From: Histoplasma ohiense | Taxonomy: Eukaryota; Ascomycota; Eurotiomycetes; Onygenales; Ajellomycetaceae | Direction of reading: 5' to 3' | NCBI GenBank assembly: GCA_017607445.1 | Contig: JAEVHH010000004.1 | Span: forward strand, 5,580,001 to 5,644,000 | DNA: 64,000 nucleotides | Shown here: positions 1 to 11,472 of the stretch, in pieces | Layout of the letters: every line of letters starts with the position of its first letter | How positions within the stretch are numbered: position 1 is the stretch's first letter | Made by a program: the position numbers and the translations under genes | The notes under the pieces: generated by a model | What the model saw: the letters and a program-made list of their open reading frames with translations, nothing else | What the model was told of the DNA's origin: nothing | Database searches by the model: none

Positions 1-804
1 TAGGGACATACCCTTCGACCTGGCTAGATCGCTAAATTTGTCACATTTTCCCATTCTCAACGTTGTTGGTATTTACACAGCCAACATCAGAACTCTAATG
101 TGTGGAATGGACCCTTATCCAGCCTTGAAGAAAGCACGCAAGCGTAATTGTGGGGAAGTTCCCTGAACCAGACGGCCCTCGCAGGGCCAGAGGGATCACA
201 TTGGCAACCAAATGAGATGAGATACACAGAATTTAATTGGATTGATTCCAATCAAAAGATTTGTCGAGGAACGGACGCTTTAAATAAGGTTTTATGCTTA
301 AAAATTATCCTTGTTGAAAAATCTAATGCCAAGATATCCATTCGTCTCTAGCCTCGGGTAGCTCACGCCACGAATGTTATTTGGATGTTTTATATCGGAG
401 AATCACAGTGGTGTATTCCTTTGATACTTCCGTATAATCGTTATGATATGCTATAAATGAATAGTTAAGTAAACTGTACCCGTAGGGGTTATTATACCCA
501 ATTAGACAGTTGGCAACGTGAGTTAATTGGGGCGATACCAAGATACCAAAAAAAAAGATGGAAGCAAAACAAAAAGACATAGAAGGAAAGTGATACATAA
601 CAAAAAGAACAAAAAAAGGAGGCCTAGCTATCTAAGTCGCATAGAAGGGAAAAATCTGGGGCCGGCAAAGCCGTGGACAACTATGCTCTGAATGTCAATG
701 TTACCTCCGCTAAATGGACTCCACAGCTTGATAAGGATGAACTTTCCAGATCTGTATATCAACTCATCAGTATAAGATGTGGATAGCGAGACGGCAAATG
801 ACGC
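1..804. other. Intergenic stretch, no gene seen
   Basis: Only short unsupported ORFs occur here. The right part should include the 3' untranslated region of the minus-strand gene ending at 805. I see no RNA gene or repeat. Confidence 0.5.
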
Positions 805-2643
805 CTATAAGATAGGGATTGGGCATGAAATTTTTACATACACAGGTGGGTCAAATTTGATGCTAACCATACTCTTCTCTTTTTTAATAAAGAAACGTGC
901 GTGTGGTTTCATGATTTCCGGATCAGAGGCGGTTGGCTCACTTCCATCAGTCAAGGCGTCTCTGTTCCGGAATGTTGATGAGGGTTCAATTAGACTAGGG
1001 ACTAGCCGTCGGCTGCTCCCGCCGTCAAGACTGTCAATTGCTTCTATATCATTAACAGCCCGCCTCATTCGACGTCGAAATTGACGTTGTTCTCCATTTA
1101 GCAAACCGTTGATCCACTCAGAAGCCTCATCGCTATCGACGTCCAAATCCGGGCAACGCATTTCGGATTCGATTTGGTCCATGCGCATTCTGTTAACGTC
1201 GGTCGATGAAGGCGCCTCGTCAGGATCTTCATCATTAATATCATCGTCGGATTTATCATCAAAGTGGGTCGTAATGCGGAAGTCAGAAGAGGAGCTGCGA
1301 TAAACAATAGGTCTAGGGTCGAAAGACGAAGGGGTGAGCTCATTCTCCGAGTCGGACCAAGTTACTGGCCCTGACACTGCTGGCCTTTCCAGAGATCGTA
1401 AGGGTGATCTTGCTGAAGGCAGATATCGATGGGAGGAACTACCTCTTGGGTGTCGTCGTCGACGAGGTCTGAGAGGTGATGAGGAGTAAACAATTTGATA
1501 CTGGGCGGTGCGTTCCAGGAATTCATCTAGCGCCATTGAGACAAATATCATCCCTTCTTGGATACTAAAACAGATGTGTATCAGTGGATATTTTGCGGTT
1601 AATTATTTTTTTTATTGGGCTGGGTTGAAATCACTTACGGGGCATCAAATCCTGATTTCGGAGCTTTAATAACGATCTTTTGTAGGCAAAATGGGGTCTC
1701 CCCGTGGTGGCGAAGAATCAAATTGCACCGGTCATTTTTTGTGCAATACACTGAAGAGTCGTTAAGCAGAACGTTTTCCGGATATGAATTTTCACCAGAC
1801 GCTTCGTATGTTCCTCCGTCACAGCTGACGATCTCCATCTCTAAAGTGCCCGGAACAACTTCACCGTAGTGCCCGTATCTAAACCGACGGATTCCCTCCC
1901 GCTTATCATCAGAGTCCAATTTACGCCGTTTATGTCTCCATCGACCGTGCTGGCCTTCAGTGGGAGGACCCTGGGCTGCCAAAGTTGAAGACCCAACTGG
2001 CGAGGCAGTGTCGCCAAAACCAGATCCCAAAGAGAGCCCGGGTCCCGAAAGACGTGTCGCGACACGTCTTTGGCTATCCAGTTCGCTGTGGTCTGCGTTG
2101 ATCCGGTTGTCACCATCCGTTGCGCCCATTATCACGTTTAATCGATCCGCCGCATCGACCCGGGGACGCCGTTGTCCCGTTGTAGAGGAGTATCGGTCCA
2201 GAACAGCCCCAGACCGGGTTGTTGCAGGAACAGGATTCTCCGCCGGTGACCCCCTTTCAAATCCTATTCGCTCTCCCGTGTCAGTAGCGTCAACCTCAGC
2301 GCGACGATCAGCCGCGTCATCCAAGGCTTGCAATTCGCGCCGAAGAACGTTATAGGTGTATTCACGGACAGGATCGCTCCAGTGGGACATGCGAGCGTCA
2401 AGTAGGTTCTGCAAATGGTGCAGTCGTGTGTTCAAACGCATGCGGTACTGTGCACGATCTGCGGGGTTTCTAGGTTGATTATTGCGATCAGAGGCCGCGG
2501 GGAGATCAAAGTTGCCGGACTACATAATAAATTAATTGTTGGATCAAGGGTATTTCAATAGTATAGTGTTTTTAACTCTTTGGCAACATCAAAAATAAAA
2601 ATCGGCATGTATTCGCAGAGGGGCACCGCGGCCCACCTACCAT
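805..2643 (-). CDS. Conserved fungal protein of unknown function
   Basis: I do not recognise a named family. Three exons fit: 2643-2641, 2519-1639 and 1564-805, giving about 547 aa. The first coding exon is only the ATG, directly followed by a GTAGGT donor; the 121-nt intron ends in TTATGTAG. The second intron has donor GTAAGT at 1638 and acceptor TTTTAG. Both joins keep the frame. The N-terminal third is a charged helical segment (about residues 25-75, ending near ALDDAADRR). The middle is low-complexity. A compact block around residues 225-320 (YGHYGEVVPGTLEMEIVSCD, then YCTKNDRC, LILRHHGETPFCL and KAPKSGF) looks like a conserved beta-rich domain and continues across the intron into exon 3. 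The C-terminal part is acidic, with arginine-rich patches and a final hydrophobic stretch (VYVKISCPIPIL). It is divergent from AOS1 across about 715 bp. Exon structure is fairly sure; function is unknown. Confidence 0.75.
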
Positions 2644-3358
2644 TGTGTGGAAAGCCAGCTGGATGGAACAGCAGATTGTTGAGTCGTAACTGAATATCGG
2701 ACACGGAAGGTGAATGAGTAGTGTTTGCGATGATTAAACAACCCCAGGTTGGAAATATACTAGTGGGTTAGGGCGAACAGCTCGTGGTGCGGACAAAAAT
2801 TCCATTAGATGTGAAGCGGAGGATTACGGGTACCGTATCTCTAACATGGATACGACACAGTGCGATTTGCTCATGTCACAATCGCGTGGGCGTGGCCAGA
2901 GCCGGTGGGAATGGAATGGTGGATGGAGATAGACACCGACCTCGCGGTTGATGGAAGAGTGACAGGTCAGCCTCATCTCGCAAGCCGATTAGGCGGACAA
3001 AGACAAGGTTGCCGAGCAGATCAAGCCCTGTCGCCTTCCAAGGTTGCAGCCGCCTCGTCCACGTGACAAGTTTCAACATTCAACTTTTTGGACATCAAGA
3101 GGAAACTCAACAACACAACCAGCACACAGTTTCCCAGTCCGCAGGACTAATGCGCTTGCTGGTACCTTCCATTGCTACAATGGGCATATCCTGACTTGGG
3201 TCCAAAGCGCAAATTCATTGATCTTCAAAAACCTAAACTTTTCTTTGGTTCTCTTGTATGGAAACCCTCTCTCCTCTCATATGTAATTCAATCAACCTGG
3301 TTTTTATGGTTTCAATTGTGTAGGACTCTCTACATTTGAGGTTCTATACTTGTACACT
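2644..3358. promoter_or_regulatory. Divergent promoter region (gene 1 / AOS1)
   Basis: Roughly 715 bp between two divergently transcribed genes. A CACGTG core followed by AC (3060-3067) lies about 300 bp before the AOS1 start. Short ORFs here have no support. Confidence 0.4.
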
Positions 3359-4610
3359 ATGACATCAGATAATGCAAATAACCAGATAACCGCCGGTAAG
3401 TTTCGCAACTTGTTTAGGGGGACTTCTGCAGCATTCTTGCTAACAACAACTCCCAGATGAGATTGCCCTCTACGACCGCCAAATTCGACTCTGGGGCGTC
3501 AAGGCACAGGAAAAGTGCGTTTCTTTCCCGTACCTTGTATATAAGTTCTGACCTGTGAAAATTGGGCCAGACTCCGAACCGCGAAAATCCTTCTGGTGAC
3601 CCTCAGGTCACTTGGGGCAGAAATTGCTAAAAACCTTGTGCTAGCCGGAATCGGATCTCTCACCATCCTAGATTATGCGGTCGTCAAACAAGGAGATATT
3701 GATGCTCAATTTTTCCTATCAGATGAACATATCAACCAAAATGTTGGTCTTATTGCTCTATTGAATACCTTACGGATAGGAAATTTGAGCTAATCCGTAT
3801 GCTTAGCGAGCAGAAGCTGCAGCCGCCCAAATTTTGCAGATGAACCCAAGGGTACAAGTTCTTGTTGAAGCAATTGATATTAGATCAAAACCTCCAGCAT
3901 TCTTTGCGTCGTATGATGTTACTATTGCAACAGATCTTGACTATGACACAATCTGCTGGATGAACAATGCCTGTCGAGTTGCCAATCGTCGTTTCTATGC
4001 TGCAGGAGTCCATGGGTTTTACGGCTACATCTTCTCAGATCTAATCAGCCACGATTTCGTGATCGAGCGAGAAAAATCGAACGTCGCTTCTGCACCAATC
4101 GAGACGCCCACTAGGACCGTTCTGGACGTGAAAACCAAAAGAGAAAACGACAAGACGATTGAAATGATAACAAAGCGCGAAGTCTACTGCCCACTTATGC
4201 TTTCCAATACCTCTCCTCTGCCTCAGGAATTTACCAAAGTCCGCCGCAAGCGCTTGCAGGTAACACCACTTCTAACCTGTCTACGTGCTCTGTGGGAGTT
4301 TCAGCGAGTGAAAGATGGGAGTCTGCCGACAATGGATGATTTGGAGACATTTATTCGACTCGCCAATGATCGCCATTTGGAACTACGCCTGGACATATCC
4401 ACTCTCACTGCGGAATTCATACGAAGCTTTCTTGACAACCTAGGCAGCGAATTGAGCCCCGTATCGGCATTTTTGGGTGGCGCACTTGCCCAAGATGTCA
4501 TCAACGTGTTAGGTGCAAGGGAGCAACCACTGCAAAATCTATTATTGTTCGATGGCGAACGGAGCGTTGCACCTATTTACTCGCTTCATCCTATTTTCCC
4601 TGAGGAATGA
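3359..4610 (+). CDS. AOS1: SUMO-activating enzyme E1 subunit Aos1
   Basis: Aos1 pairs with Uba2 to adenylate SUMO; the catalytic cysteine sits in Uba2, so none is expected here. Four exons: 3359-3395, 3457-3514, 3571-3742 and 3807-4610, giving 356 aa. Joins are in frame and rebuild the family sequence. YDRQIRLWG (residues 18-26) is the E1 N-terminal signature. GAEIAKNLVLAGIGSLTILD (47-66) is the Rossmann-type nucleotide-binding start. FYAAGVHGFYGYIFSDL is the conserved Aos1 block. The C-terminus SAFLGGALAQDVINVLG followed by PLQNLLLFDG is typical of ThiF/E1 adenylation folds. Introns are 53-64 nt; donors are GTAAGT, GTGCGT and the weaker GTTGGT. Length is normal for fungal Aos1. An in-frame TGA occurs only at the end. 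Confidence 0.95.
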
Positions 4611-6018
4611 ATCAGCTCTGTACCGACTCCGTTCTAGCATCGATCTTGAGACGAGACTCAGATGAGATTTTCTTTGCAAAAGACCTAAGCTTTTTCTCCC
4701 AATTCAGTTTCTGGACTAAAGGCCTTTGCTGCTCTCTTGGTATTTTGCCATATTACAAATGTCGGAAACCGATTTCACATACATACACAGTCGATTGTTT
4801 TTAAAGATCCTCTTTTTCCTGTAAATTTCGATTAAAGAAGACGCCGTGTGTGTTTTACCATATGGGGTTTCTCGAAGGATTTATTTCTCTATTCCAGATA
4901 ACAATGGGATAGATATTGAGCGGATTGTTGCGAAATAACTCAAAATATTCCCTTTAATCATGATCTGTGATGTCGTTTAGATGACTTATGTTTCCTATTT
5001 CTCAATTCTCTACTTTCTCTTGCGGAAATACGGAACACTCCCCTTGGAGTTTCGGGGGTTGAGGGGGATTATTATGTGATTTTTGGTTTTGCTTTGTTTT
5101 ATTTGCAGGGGAAATCGGTTTGTGTGTTATCGTGTTGAAAAATGTGAATGGGATAAACAAAGGATGGAGGGCGGATAGCCGCGTTCAAAGAAAGCAAAAG
5201 CCGGAACTAGAATAAACAGAACACGGATGGTGACAGGTTTTCAGCCCTTCTTTGTTCCTTGGACTCGATAGGTTTACTGTTAAAACATCTAGACTCAAAA
5301 CATAGGCTTTAGATATCATTTTTCAGAAGGTTGATATTTATTTCAACAAGGAAAAAACGTAAATTCTTGTATTTATAGGAATAATAACCCGCAGATTCCC
5401 TCTCCATAGCATGCCTAATGATATCAATGAAAAATATGAAGACAGCATCAATATATAATACAAATTCGAAAAGCGTAAACAAGGAGTAGAGAACACTTAA
5501 ATTTAATTTCCTTCAAAAATATGCCCCACAAAAGGTAGAGAAAGTATAACAAGTGATGTACATACATACAAAAAACAATCGCTTAAATGGGAAACATAAA
5601 ATGACGATAAAATGCAGGTACCAGTGGTTATGTGGGTACTGGCCACCACACCCATGGTTCGTTAATTCCATTTCAGCAGTGTACCATGGCTGGGACGGTA
5701 GAGATAATAAGCTCGGTATGCTGTTGCAGGGCGGAGTCACATAGATCCTTCCAATCCTTCATCTCCTGACCATCTGAATGAGAAATTTAAATATATACAT
5801 ATATATCAAAGGTAGGTTCAAATACGTATAACTCCTAGCGTAGGTGAAGAAACAAAATAAAGAATGGTCATTTATTTTCTGCAAAACCCAGCCGGGTAGA
5901 GTCGACACTGCAAAATTCGAGTAGACGTCACGGCGTCTTCAAATCGTATTTGTTTGATCGGTAATGAGGGCGGGGAATTAGCATTTTGCTAGCGGCTAAA
6001 ACAAAATTTTCCTTCTAT
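4611..6018. other. Intergenic, convergent 3' regions
   Basis: Lies between the convergent 3' ends of AOS1 and the Ytp1-like gene. AT-rich, with short A and T runs, and no coding signal. It probably holds both 3' UTRs. Confidence 0.5.
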
Positions 6019-7757
6019 TTATAGTGCCCGTTCTGGGTCTCTGGCGGCGGTAGCAATCGGGGTGTTTATGGGACTATCGTCACTCCGTTCTTTGTCAGCC
6101 GCGCCTATAAGGCCTTCTAGCTCAAATTCCTCTGCATCGTGAACATGTTGGGTTTGACCCTGGCGACGAATATGGCCATTCATTCCCATGTGGATGCTAC
6201 CATTATGCAAGGAGGTGGAACGGCGGTCAGATAGCCGCCGAGAATATGATGAAGGCTTGCTGCCGTTGTATTTGGCAGTTTCGGGCCAGGCATGGACAGC
6301 ATACACGTGGATGAGAATATTAACAACTAACAATCCGGATAAGTTGAATGTACAAATTTTATGAATGAAAGTGAATGAGTGTTAACTTACACAAGAATAG
6401 GACGAATGCGATGCTGTAGAGGATAAGGACATAGGCGACGTGAGAAATGCCCGCCTTAGAGATGAGCGCCAATTGTTCCTCTGTGGCGCCCATGAACAGG
6501 AAGCCGGATGCATATAACAGCTACAAATTGTTAACTTCCACTGAGCTCAGTGCGGTTCCATGTCAACTTTAGAAGTACTTACAAATGGCGTGATATATTG
6601 GAAGCTATTAGGATCAGTTCCATCTGGGCTAAGGGTGCTCCGGTCCTTTAACACAAAGGAAATTTCTACAATTCTCGCCGTCCCTGCGCCCATTAGCGTA
6701 TAGCCGAAAAAAGCGTGAACCATGGTGCTAATCGGCAGGTGTTGCGGGTGGGAAGACATGGCATATCCTGTAAGCAGAATCACAACGGCGGGGATCAAAT
6801 TTCTTTTCGGCTGGCCATTTCTCTTCCTGCTCAACCAAATGCCGACCAATCCAGCAGACCACCAAATAATACCCATGCTTGTGTGCTCGACATCGTTGTG
6901 AGCCCAGGGTTGCCCCCAACGATGCTCAGTAAAGGTGTTTATGCATCCCCAAATCGCAATAGCCAGGGAATCAAAGAACTCTTGGCTCCGGCCAGTTCGG
7001 CGAAGCCAATATTGGCCGACAAGGAGAAGAATTGTTAGAAGTATTCCGTACGCGATAAACGCACTGCCCATTATGAAATGTGCAAGGCATTGTCCAAGGT
7101 GGTCTGCACGACAGAATCCTAGAGCTGTTATCCCACCGAATATCATCTGCACCCAGCTCACCACCGGCATCACTTTGCCCACCACCCCATGACTCCCAAC
7201 GATATATGGCCGTATTCTGCCATGGATACCCTGCGATAAGTGAAGTTTGAGATAAATTCCTAGGACAATTTGCACCACAAGCATGAGCATTAACGGATTC
7301 GCGAATGAAGCATGGATATTTTCGGAAAACTGCCGTCCCTTGTGTAAATGGCCCATAAAGTACGCCACAAACGCAATCACACTACCAACTATCTGAACGG
7401 GAACATGCCAGCGGGACCGAGTGATCTAAGAAAGAAAGTACTGTTAGATCTAACTGCGTGGTATTGCGGAGAAAATTGGAGAACTCACACCTAGCACCAT
7501 ACCAGCGGGAAAAATAAGGCCGAACGCAACGGTCATTAGGATGATGTGTACCCATAATATCGAATCCTGGGGACGATAAATCGTTGGTTAGAACAAAACT
7601 ACTATAGCTGGATACAGGTAACTGTGCTCCGCCAACGTACGATCGGATCCCCTGATATGACCTGGCCATTCGAAAGCTGAGAATGGTCTCCATGAGCAAG
7701 CGCATGTCTCGCGAACCACCAGAGCAGGACTGGCGCTGAAACACTTAATCTCGACAT
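6019..7757 (-). CDS. Ytp1-like multi-pass membrane protein
   Basis: Belongs to the fungal YTP1 family (DUF2427-type N-terminus plus Ytp1 C-terminal domain, distantly cytochrome b561-like); the biochemical role is unknown. Five exons: 7757-7641, 7566-7489, 7425-6583, 6520-6391 and 6326-6019, giving 491 aa with all phases consistent. Residues 1-21 form a signal peptide ending ALA-HG. The first membrane segment (LWVHIILMTVAFGLIFPAGM) is followed by the family block ITRSRWHVPVQIVGS and GHLHKGRQF (about 66-98). Many further hydrophobic segments follow, with histidines in membrane-edge positions (HFIMG, NTFTEHRWGQPW, HNDVEHTSMG, SSHPQHLPIS) that could bind metal or haem (inference). The last exon is a polar, presumably cytosolic tail of about 90 residues. 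It is divergent from SWI5. Confidence 0.9.
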
Positions 7758-8602
7758 TGTCAATAAGAATGACGATCTGCTACAGATCTAAATCAACGTA
7801 TGAAAAACAGCGATAAAGGCCGATCGGCGGGAGGATAAGGTAGTTTATTTGAAATTAGCGCATAAAGGCTGGTCATTCCTCCGCCGATGTAGTCACGGAA
7901 AGAAATGGAAGTGAGGAGGAATCCTCACCGCGGTGTCCCCGGGGATTTAGGTGAGAATTAAACCGGTGTCCGGCATCGTGGAGTCGTCGAGATCTTGAAG
8001 TCTCCTTTTCACGGGTTAGGGCGGAGTGACACGTGATCGGATTCAATCGGCGCTGGTGGTAAGGACGAGTAGCGGAGAATTCATGAGATCGGGCCCGAAA
8101 TATCAAATTCGATATTCTGGTCGTGGAGGAGACTGCATGTCACAGAATTGAACGGCGCTACCACAGCCTTGTCACTTGCGTTCAAGGGTTCTCTCTCATA
8201 ATCGATCCGGGCATCACAAAATATGAGATCTATCACCATATTCTCCAGGATTTGAATTGGTTCACTATCCTTTTATTCGCGAGGTCTGCTCATTCGATGA
8301 ATGGAGAACATGAGCAAATCGCGATACCTACCTCCATGTATGTACGGCCATCTGAGCTGTTCTGAAAATATAAATGTTTTGTTCAAGTGCCCACTCACTA
8401 CAAAATGCCATGTCGAATTCCATTCTATTTAAAAATTGAGACTAAATGATATATATCTCTCCCCACTCCGATATGAAGTTCAGGCTTGTCTGAACACGAT
8501 TTTTTCAGATCTGTGTTTTGAAATCCGACAGCAAAGTACACAAAATTTCGAATACAGCAAAACAGAAGAAAATACCTTGGATCGGGTAGGCCAAAACAAG
8601 CA
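7758..8602. promoter_or_regulatory. Divergent promoter region (YTP1-like / SWI5)
   Basis: About 845 bp shared upstream region. Contains GACACGTGATC at 8028-8038 with a CACGTG core at 8030-8035. No coding signal. Confidence 0.4.
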
Positions 8603-9232
8603 ATGGCTCAACCCCAGAACGATTCTGCAATGAAAAGCACCAAGCAGGATGCCACAAGCCTACAATCGACAGCATCAGAAGCAACTGCGCTAGGCATATC
8701 TGATCCTAACCACACCAGCCTGGGGAGTGCCCCTCGTTACGGGGAAAAGCATGAAAAGATAATTGTCAGTACTCTGCATTACTCCTAATACATCCCCTAT
8801 CAAACCATTTCTGATAGCCCCCACTCTCCAGAAAACCCTCACCTCCAAAATCTCTACACTCCACTCCGAAATATCAAAAACGGAAGATCTCCTCTCAGAA
8901 GCTCAGAACAAACTAAAGTGTGTACTGCAGTCTATTATTTCCAAACCCTACTCTCAGTTTTTCTCTTTTAACCTCCACCTAACCGTCAACTAATCCTACG
9001 TAACACACCCGAACAACTAACCCAAACTAGTCCTCCAAAAACCGAAGGCGCAGACGTAAATACAGCAGTGCGAAAGGACGCTGCTGCCATTGTCCAGCGA
9101 CATATCCGTCTCTTGCATGAGTACAACGAGATCAAGGATATTGGGCAGGGCTTGATGGGATTGATTGCGGAGGCGAGGGGCGTGAGACATGTAGAAGTGC
9201 AACGGGATTTTGGTATTGGAGATGGAGATTGA
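8603..9232 (+). CDS. SWI5: Swi5/Sae3 recombination mediator
   Basis: Swi5 (Sae3 in budding yeast) forms a small complex with Sfr1/Mei5 that helps load Rad51 or Dmc1 on single-stranded DNA. Three exons: 8603-8764, 8832-8917 and 9031-9232, giving 149 aa. The diagnostic C-terminal part is intact: RHIRLLHEYNEIKDIGQGLM followed by GLIAEARGVRHVEVQRDFGI. The middle exon encodes a heptad-like coiled coil (TSKISTLHSEISKTEDLLSE), as in the family. The N-terminal 50 residues are polar and poorly conserved. Donors are GTCAGT and GTGTGT; the first acceptor (TCTCCAG at 8831) was chosen because it alone keeps the frame with the first donor. The exact N-terminus is the least certain part. Confidence 0.88.
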
Positions 9233-9906
9233 AATTGACACAAAAAAAAATGGGGGGGGAGGGGGAAGGGGAGCGGTAGGCTGTGGCGTAAAGGTTCTGG
9301 ACTACTGTGTTATTTTGTATTTTTTATGCTTCGTTGTTTTTCTTTCGGAGGTGTTTTAAGCACAACCTTGCTTTGAATGATGGGAATGTGGGTCATGGGC
9401 GTCGGCAAGCTAGGAATTGTACGGCTTACATTTGCGAATGAATGATCTTCTGAGTGGAAAGGGGGAAATCAGGGGGAAAATATGGGTCTGGGATCTGGAA
9501 TAAAGGCGAGGAAGGCGATTAATCGATTTTATTTTCTATTAAACAATGGAAAATAAAAGAATGTAGAGAAATATTCTTTATATTAGAGCCACCCCCAATT
9601 CAATCCTTGCTGCCTGCAGCGTAAGGATTTGACACATGGAATAAAGAAAGAGTTGAAGGTTTATTAGAAAGTAAAATAATAAACATAAAACCAGTTATCA
9701 AAAAAATAAGACCAAGAGAGTGAAAAATCACCGTATAAATCTCATCCAATCTTTTCCTCATATAAATAATATATATATATACTACCCGACACATGTTGCC
9801 ATGTCATCGCCAATTCCAATCAGTCTATATCCCTGCCGATAAAGAAAAAGTGAAAAATGATTAATAAAATTATCAGCACCATAAGCGAGCGTTCACTTTT
9901 TATATA
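9233..9906. other. Intergenic, convergent 3' regions
   Basis: Contains an A/G-rich run just after the SWI5 stop (about 9241-9275) and AT-rich sequence with a short TA repeat near 9767-9780. No gene seen. Confidence 0.5.
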
Positions 9907-11472
9907 TCAACCCCCAACGAGCGTAATACACTCATCAATAGCAACCTCCAATTCCTCAATCCTATTTTTGAGCCCCCGATTTTCCTCCTGAAGCACGGAA
10001 ACCACACCCCACGCATCTGACGCGGTGGCGCCGTGGCAGTTGGAGCACTTGGATGTAGAAAACGCGCTCGAACCCATAAGAGAAACTCCAAGGTTTGCTG
10101 ACGAGATACTCCTGAGCATTCTGTCATAAGCGGATGGTTTTGGCGCGGGTTTTGGCGATTTGGATGGCACTGGAGGTTGCGTCCCAACAGAGACGCTGAT
10201 ATCTGGCGATGAGGTGCCGGAGGCCCTCGTCGCTAATGTCGAGGGTGAATCCGGATTGTCATATTTTCGTGAAAATATACTTTCAGCGATGCTCTCGTCG
10301 CTGGATTCGAAGCCTGAGTCGCTGGAGAACGTGACCCCGCTAGAGCGTTTGTTATGACGACTTATAGACTTAACTTCTAAGCCGTCTCTGGCTCTTTCTC
10401 TGATGGTGAAATTGCAGCTGTGGTCACTGTTGTGATCCTGTGACGGTTCGGACTCCGTGTCAAGAGTGATATTTCGTTGTCGTGCTTCCTCTTCCTCTTG
10501 GCGCATTTGGCGCTCCAGTTTAAGTTCCTCTGCCATCGCTTTCATAGTTTTGTCCTGTTCGTGTACCTTTTCTGCCATCCCGTCCAGTTGATTTTTGATA
10601 TTACGTAGACGTGAATGCGTCTCTTCTAGCTCTTCTCCTAGCGACGATTTTTCTGCTAGTGTTTGGTGAAGTGCGAACGTCCGTGATTTATATGCAGACT
10701 GGAGTCGTCTAATTACACGCTCTGCGTTATGCTGGAGACTTTTGAGGGCTTCAGGAGTTGGAAGATCGGTCGAGCCATCCGGGAAAAGCTCGGAGCCGGC
10801 ATCGAGATTCAGAAACTCATCGACTGCAGGGTCAGGTAGTTGATTTTGTTTCGAGTCCTGAGTTTTGGAGCCAAAAAGCGAAAATCGAGAAGTGGAGCTC
10901 ATTTGTCTAAGTGGGGAAGGCATGCTTATCTTCTTCGTGAATTTGCTTTGAGGTTGCGAAGAGAGTGGTTCTGCCATTTGCGTTGTTTTGTCGGTCCTGT
11001 CGACGTTGCAGGTATTTTTTTCTTTAGCGTTATAATAAGGTATTTGGCCAAAGGGAACTAAAGCAGATCCCCCTTGGAAAAGACCTTTGAATAGCGTCCT
11101 TTGGCGGTTTAATTTCGGCGGTGACGTAGGATTTTCTGGAGTGCTAGGCTCCAGATTAACCTCTTCAAGGTCTAAGTATCCAATACCATTAGGGCTTGTT
11201 TTAGTAAATGGGAAAGAAAGAATTTCGGTTTTCGCTCGATGGTGGATTGGGCGAGGGTACGTATTTGTTTGTGTCTTCGAACAAGTTGTGGTTTTGGAGG
11301 ATGCACCCAACTTGGAAGCTGTTGGAGCATCTATTGAACTTGTGCTATCTCCGTGCATTGAGTAGATGGATCGTTTGCCATTAGGAAGTTGGCTCGTAGA
11401 GTGGCTGTGGGCAAACGTCAGGTTGCGGACTATTGGAGAAGGATGTCTTGGTCTCGATTCGGTGTTGAGCAT
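9907..11472 (-). CDS. Uncharacterised coiled-coil protein
   Basis: A single uninterrupted ORF of 521 aa; I do not recognise a named family. The N-terminal 240 residues are low-complexity and rich in Ser, Thr, Pro and Lys, with basic clusters. Residues about 245-330 form a long amphipathic coiled coil (RVIRRLQSAYKSRTFALHQT to LERQMRQEEEEARQ). A Ser-rich acidic stretch follows (GFESSDESIAES). Near residue 475 a CxxC motif (KCSNCHG) precedes a short C-terminal coil (LQEENRGLKNRIEELEVAID) and ECITLVGG. The CxxC plus terminal coil looks like the conserved core. It is divergent from the cyclin gene. A structural or scaffold role is only a guess. Confidence 0.8.
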   Translation of the reverse strand: MLNTESRPRHPSPIVRNLTFAHSHSTSQLPNGKRSIYSMHGDSTSSIDAPTASKLGASSKTTTCSKTQTNTYPRPIHHRAKTEILSFPFTKTSPNGIGYLDLEEVNLEPSTPENPTSPPKLNRQRTLFKGLFQGGSALVPFGQIPYYNAKEKNTCNVDRTDKTTQMAEPLSSQPQSKFTKKISMPSPLRQMSSTSRFSLFGSKTQDSKQNQLPDPAVDEFLNLDAGSELFPDGSTDLPTPEALKSLQHNAERVIRRLQSAYKSRTFALHQTLAEKSSLGEELEETHSRLRNIKNQLDGMAEKVHEQDKTMKAMAEELKLERQMRQEEEEARQRNITLDTESEPSQDHNSDHSCNFTIRERARDGLEVKSISRHNKRSSGVTFSSDSGFESSDESIAESIFSRKYDNPDSPSTLATRASGTSSPDISVSVGTQPPVPSKSPKPAPKPSAYDRMLRSISSANLGVSLMGSSAFSTSKCSNCHGATASDAWGVVSVLQEENRGLKNRIEELEVAIDECITLVGG

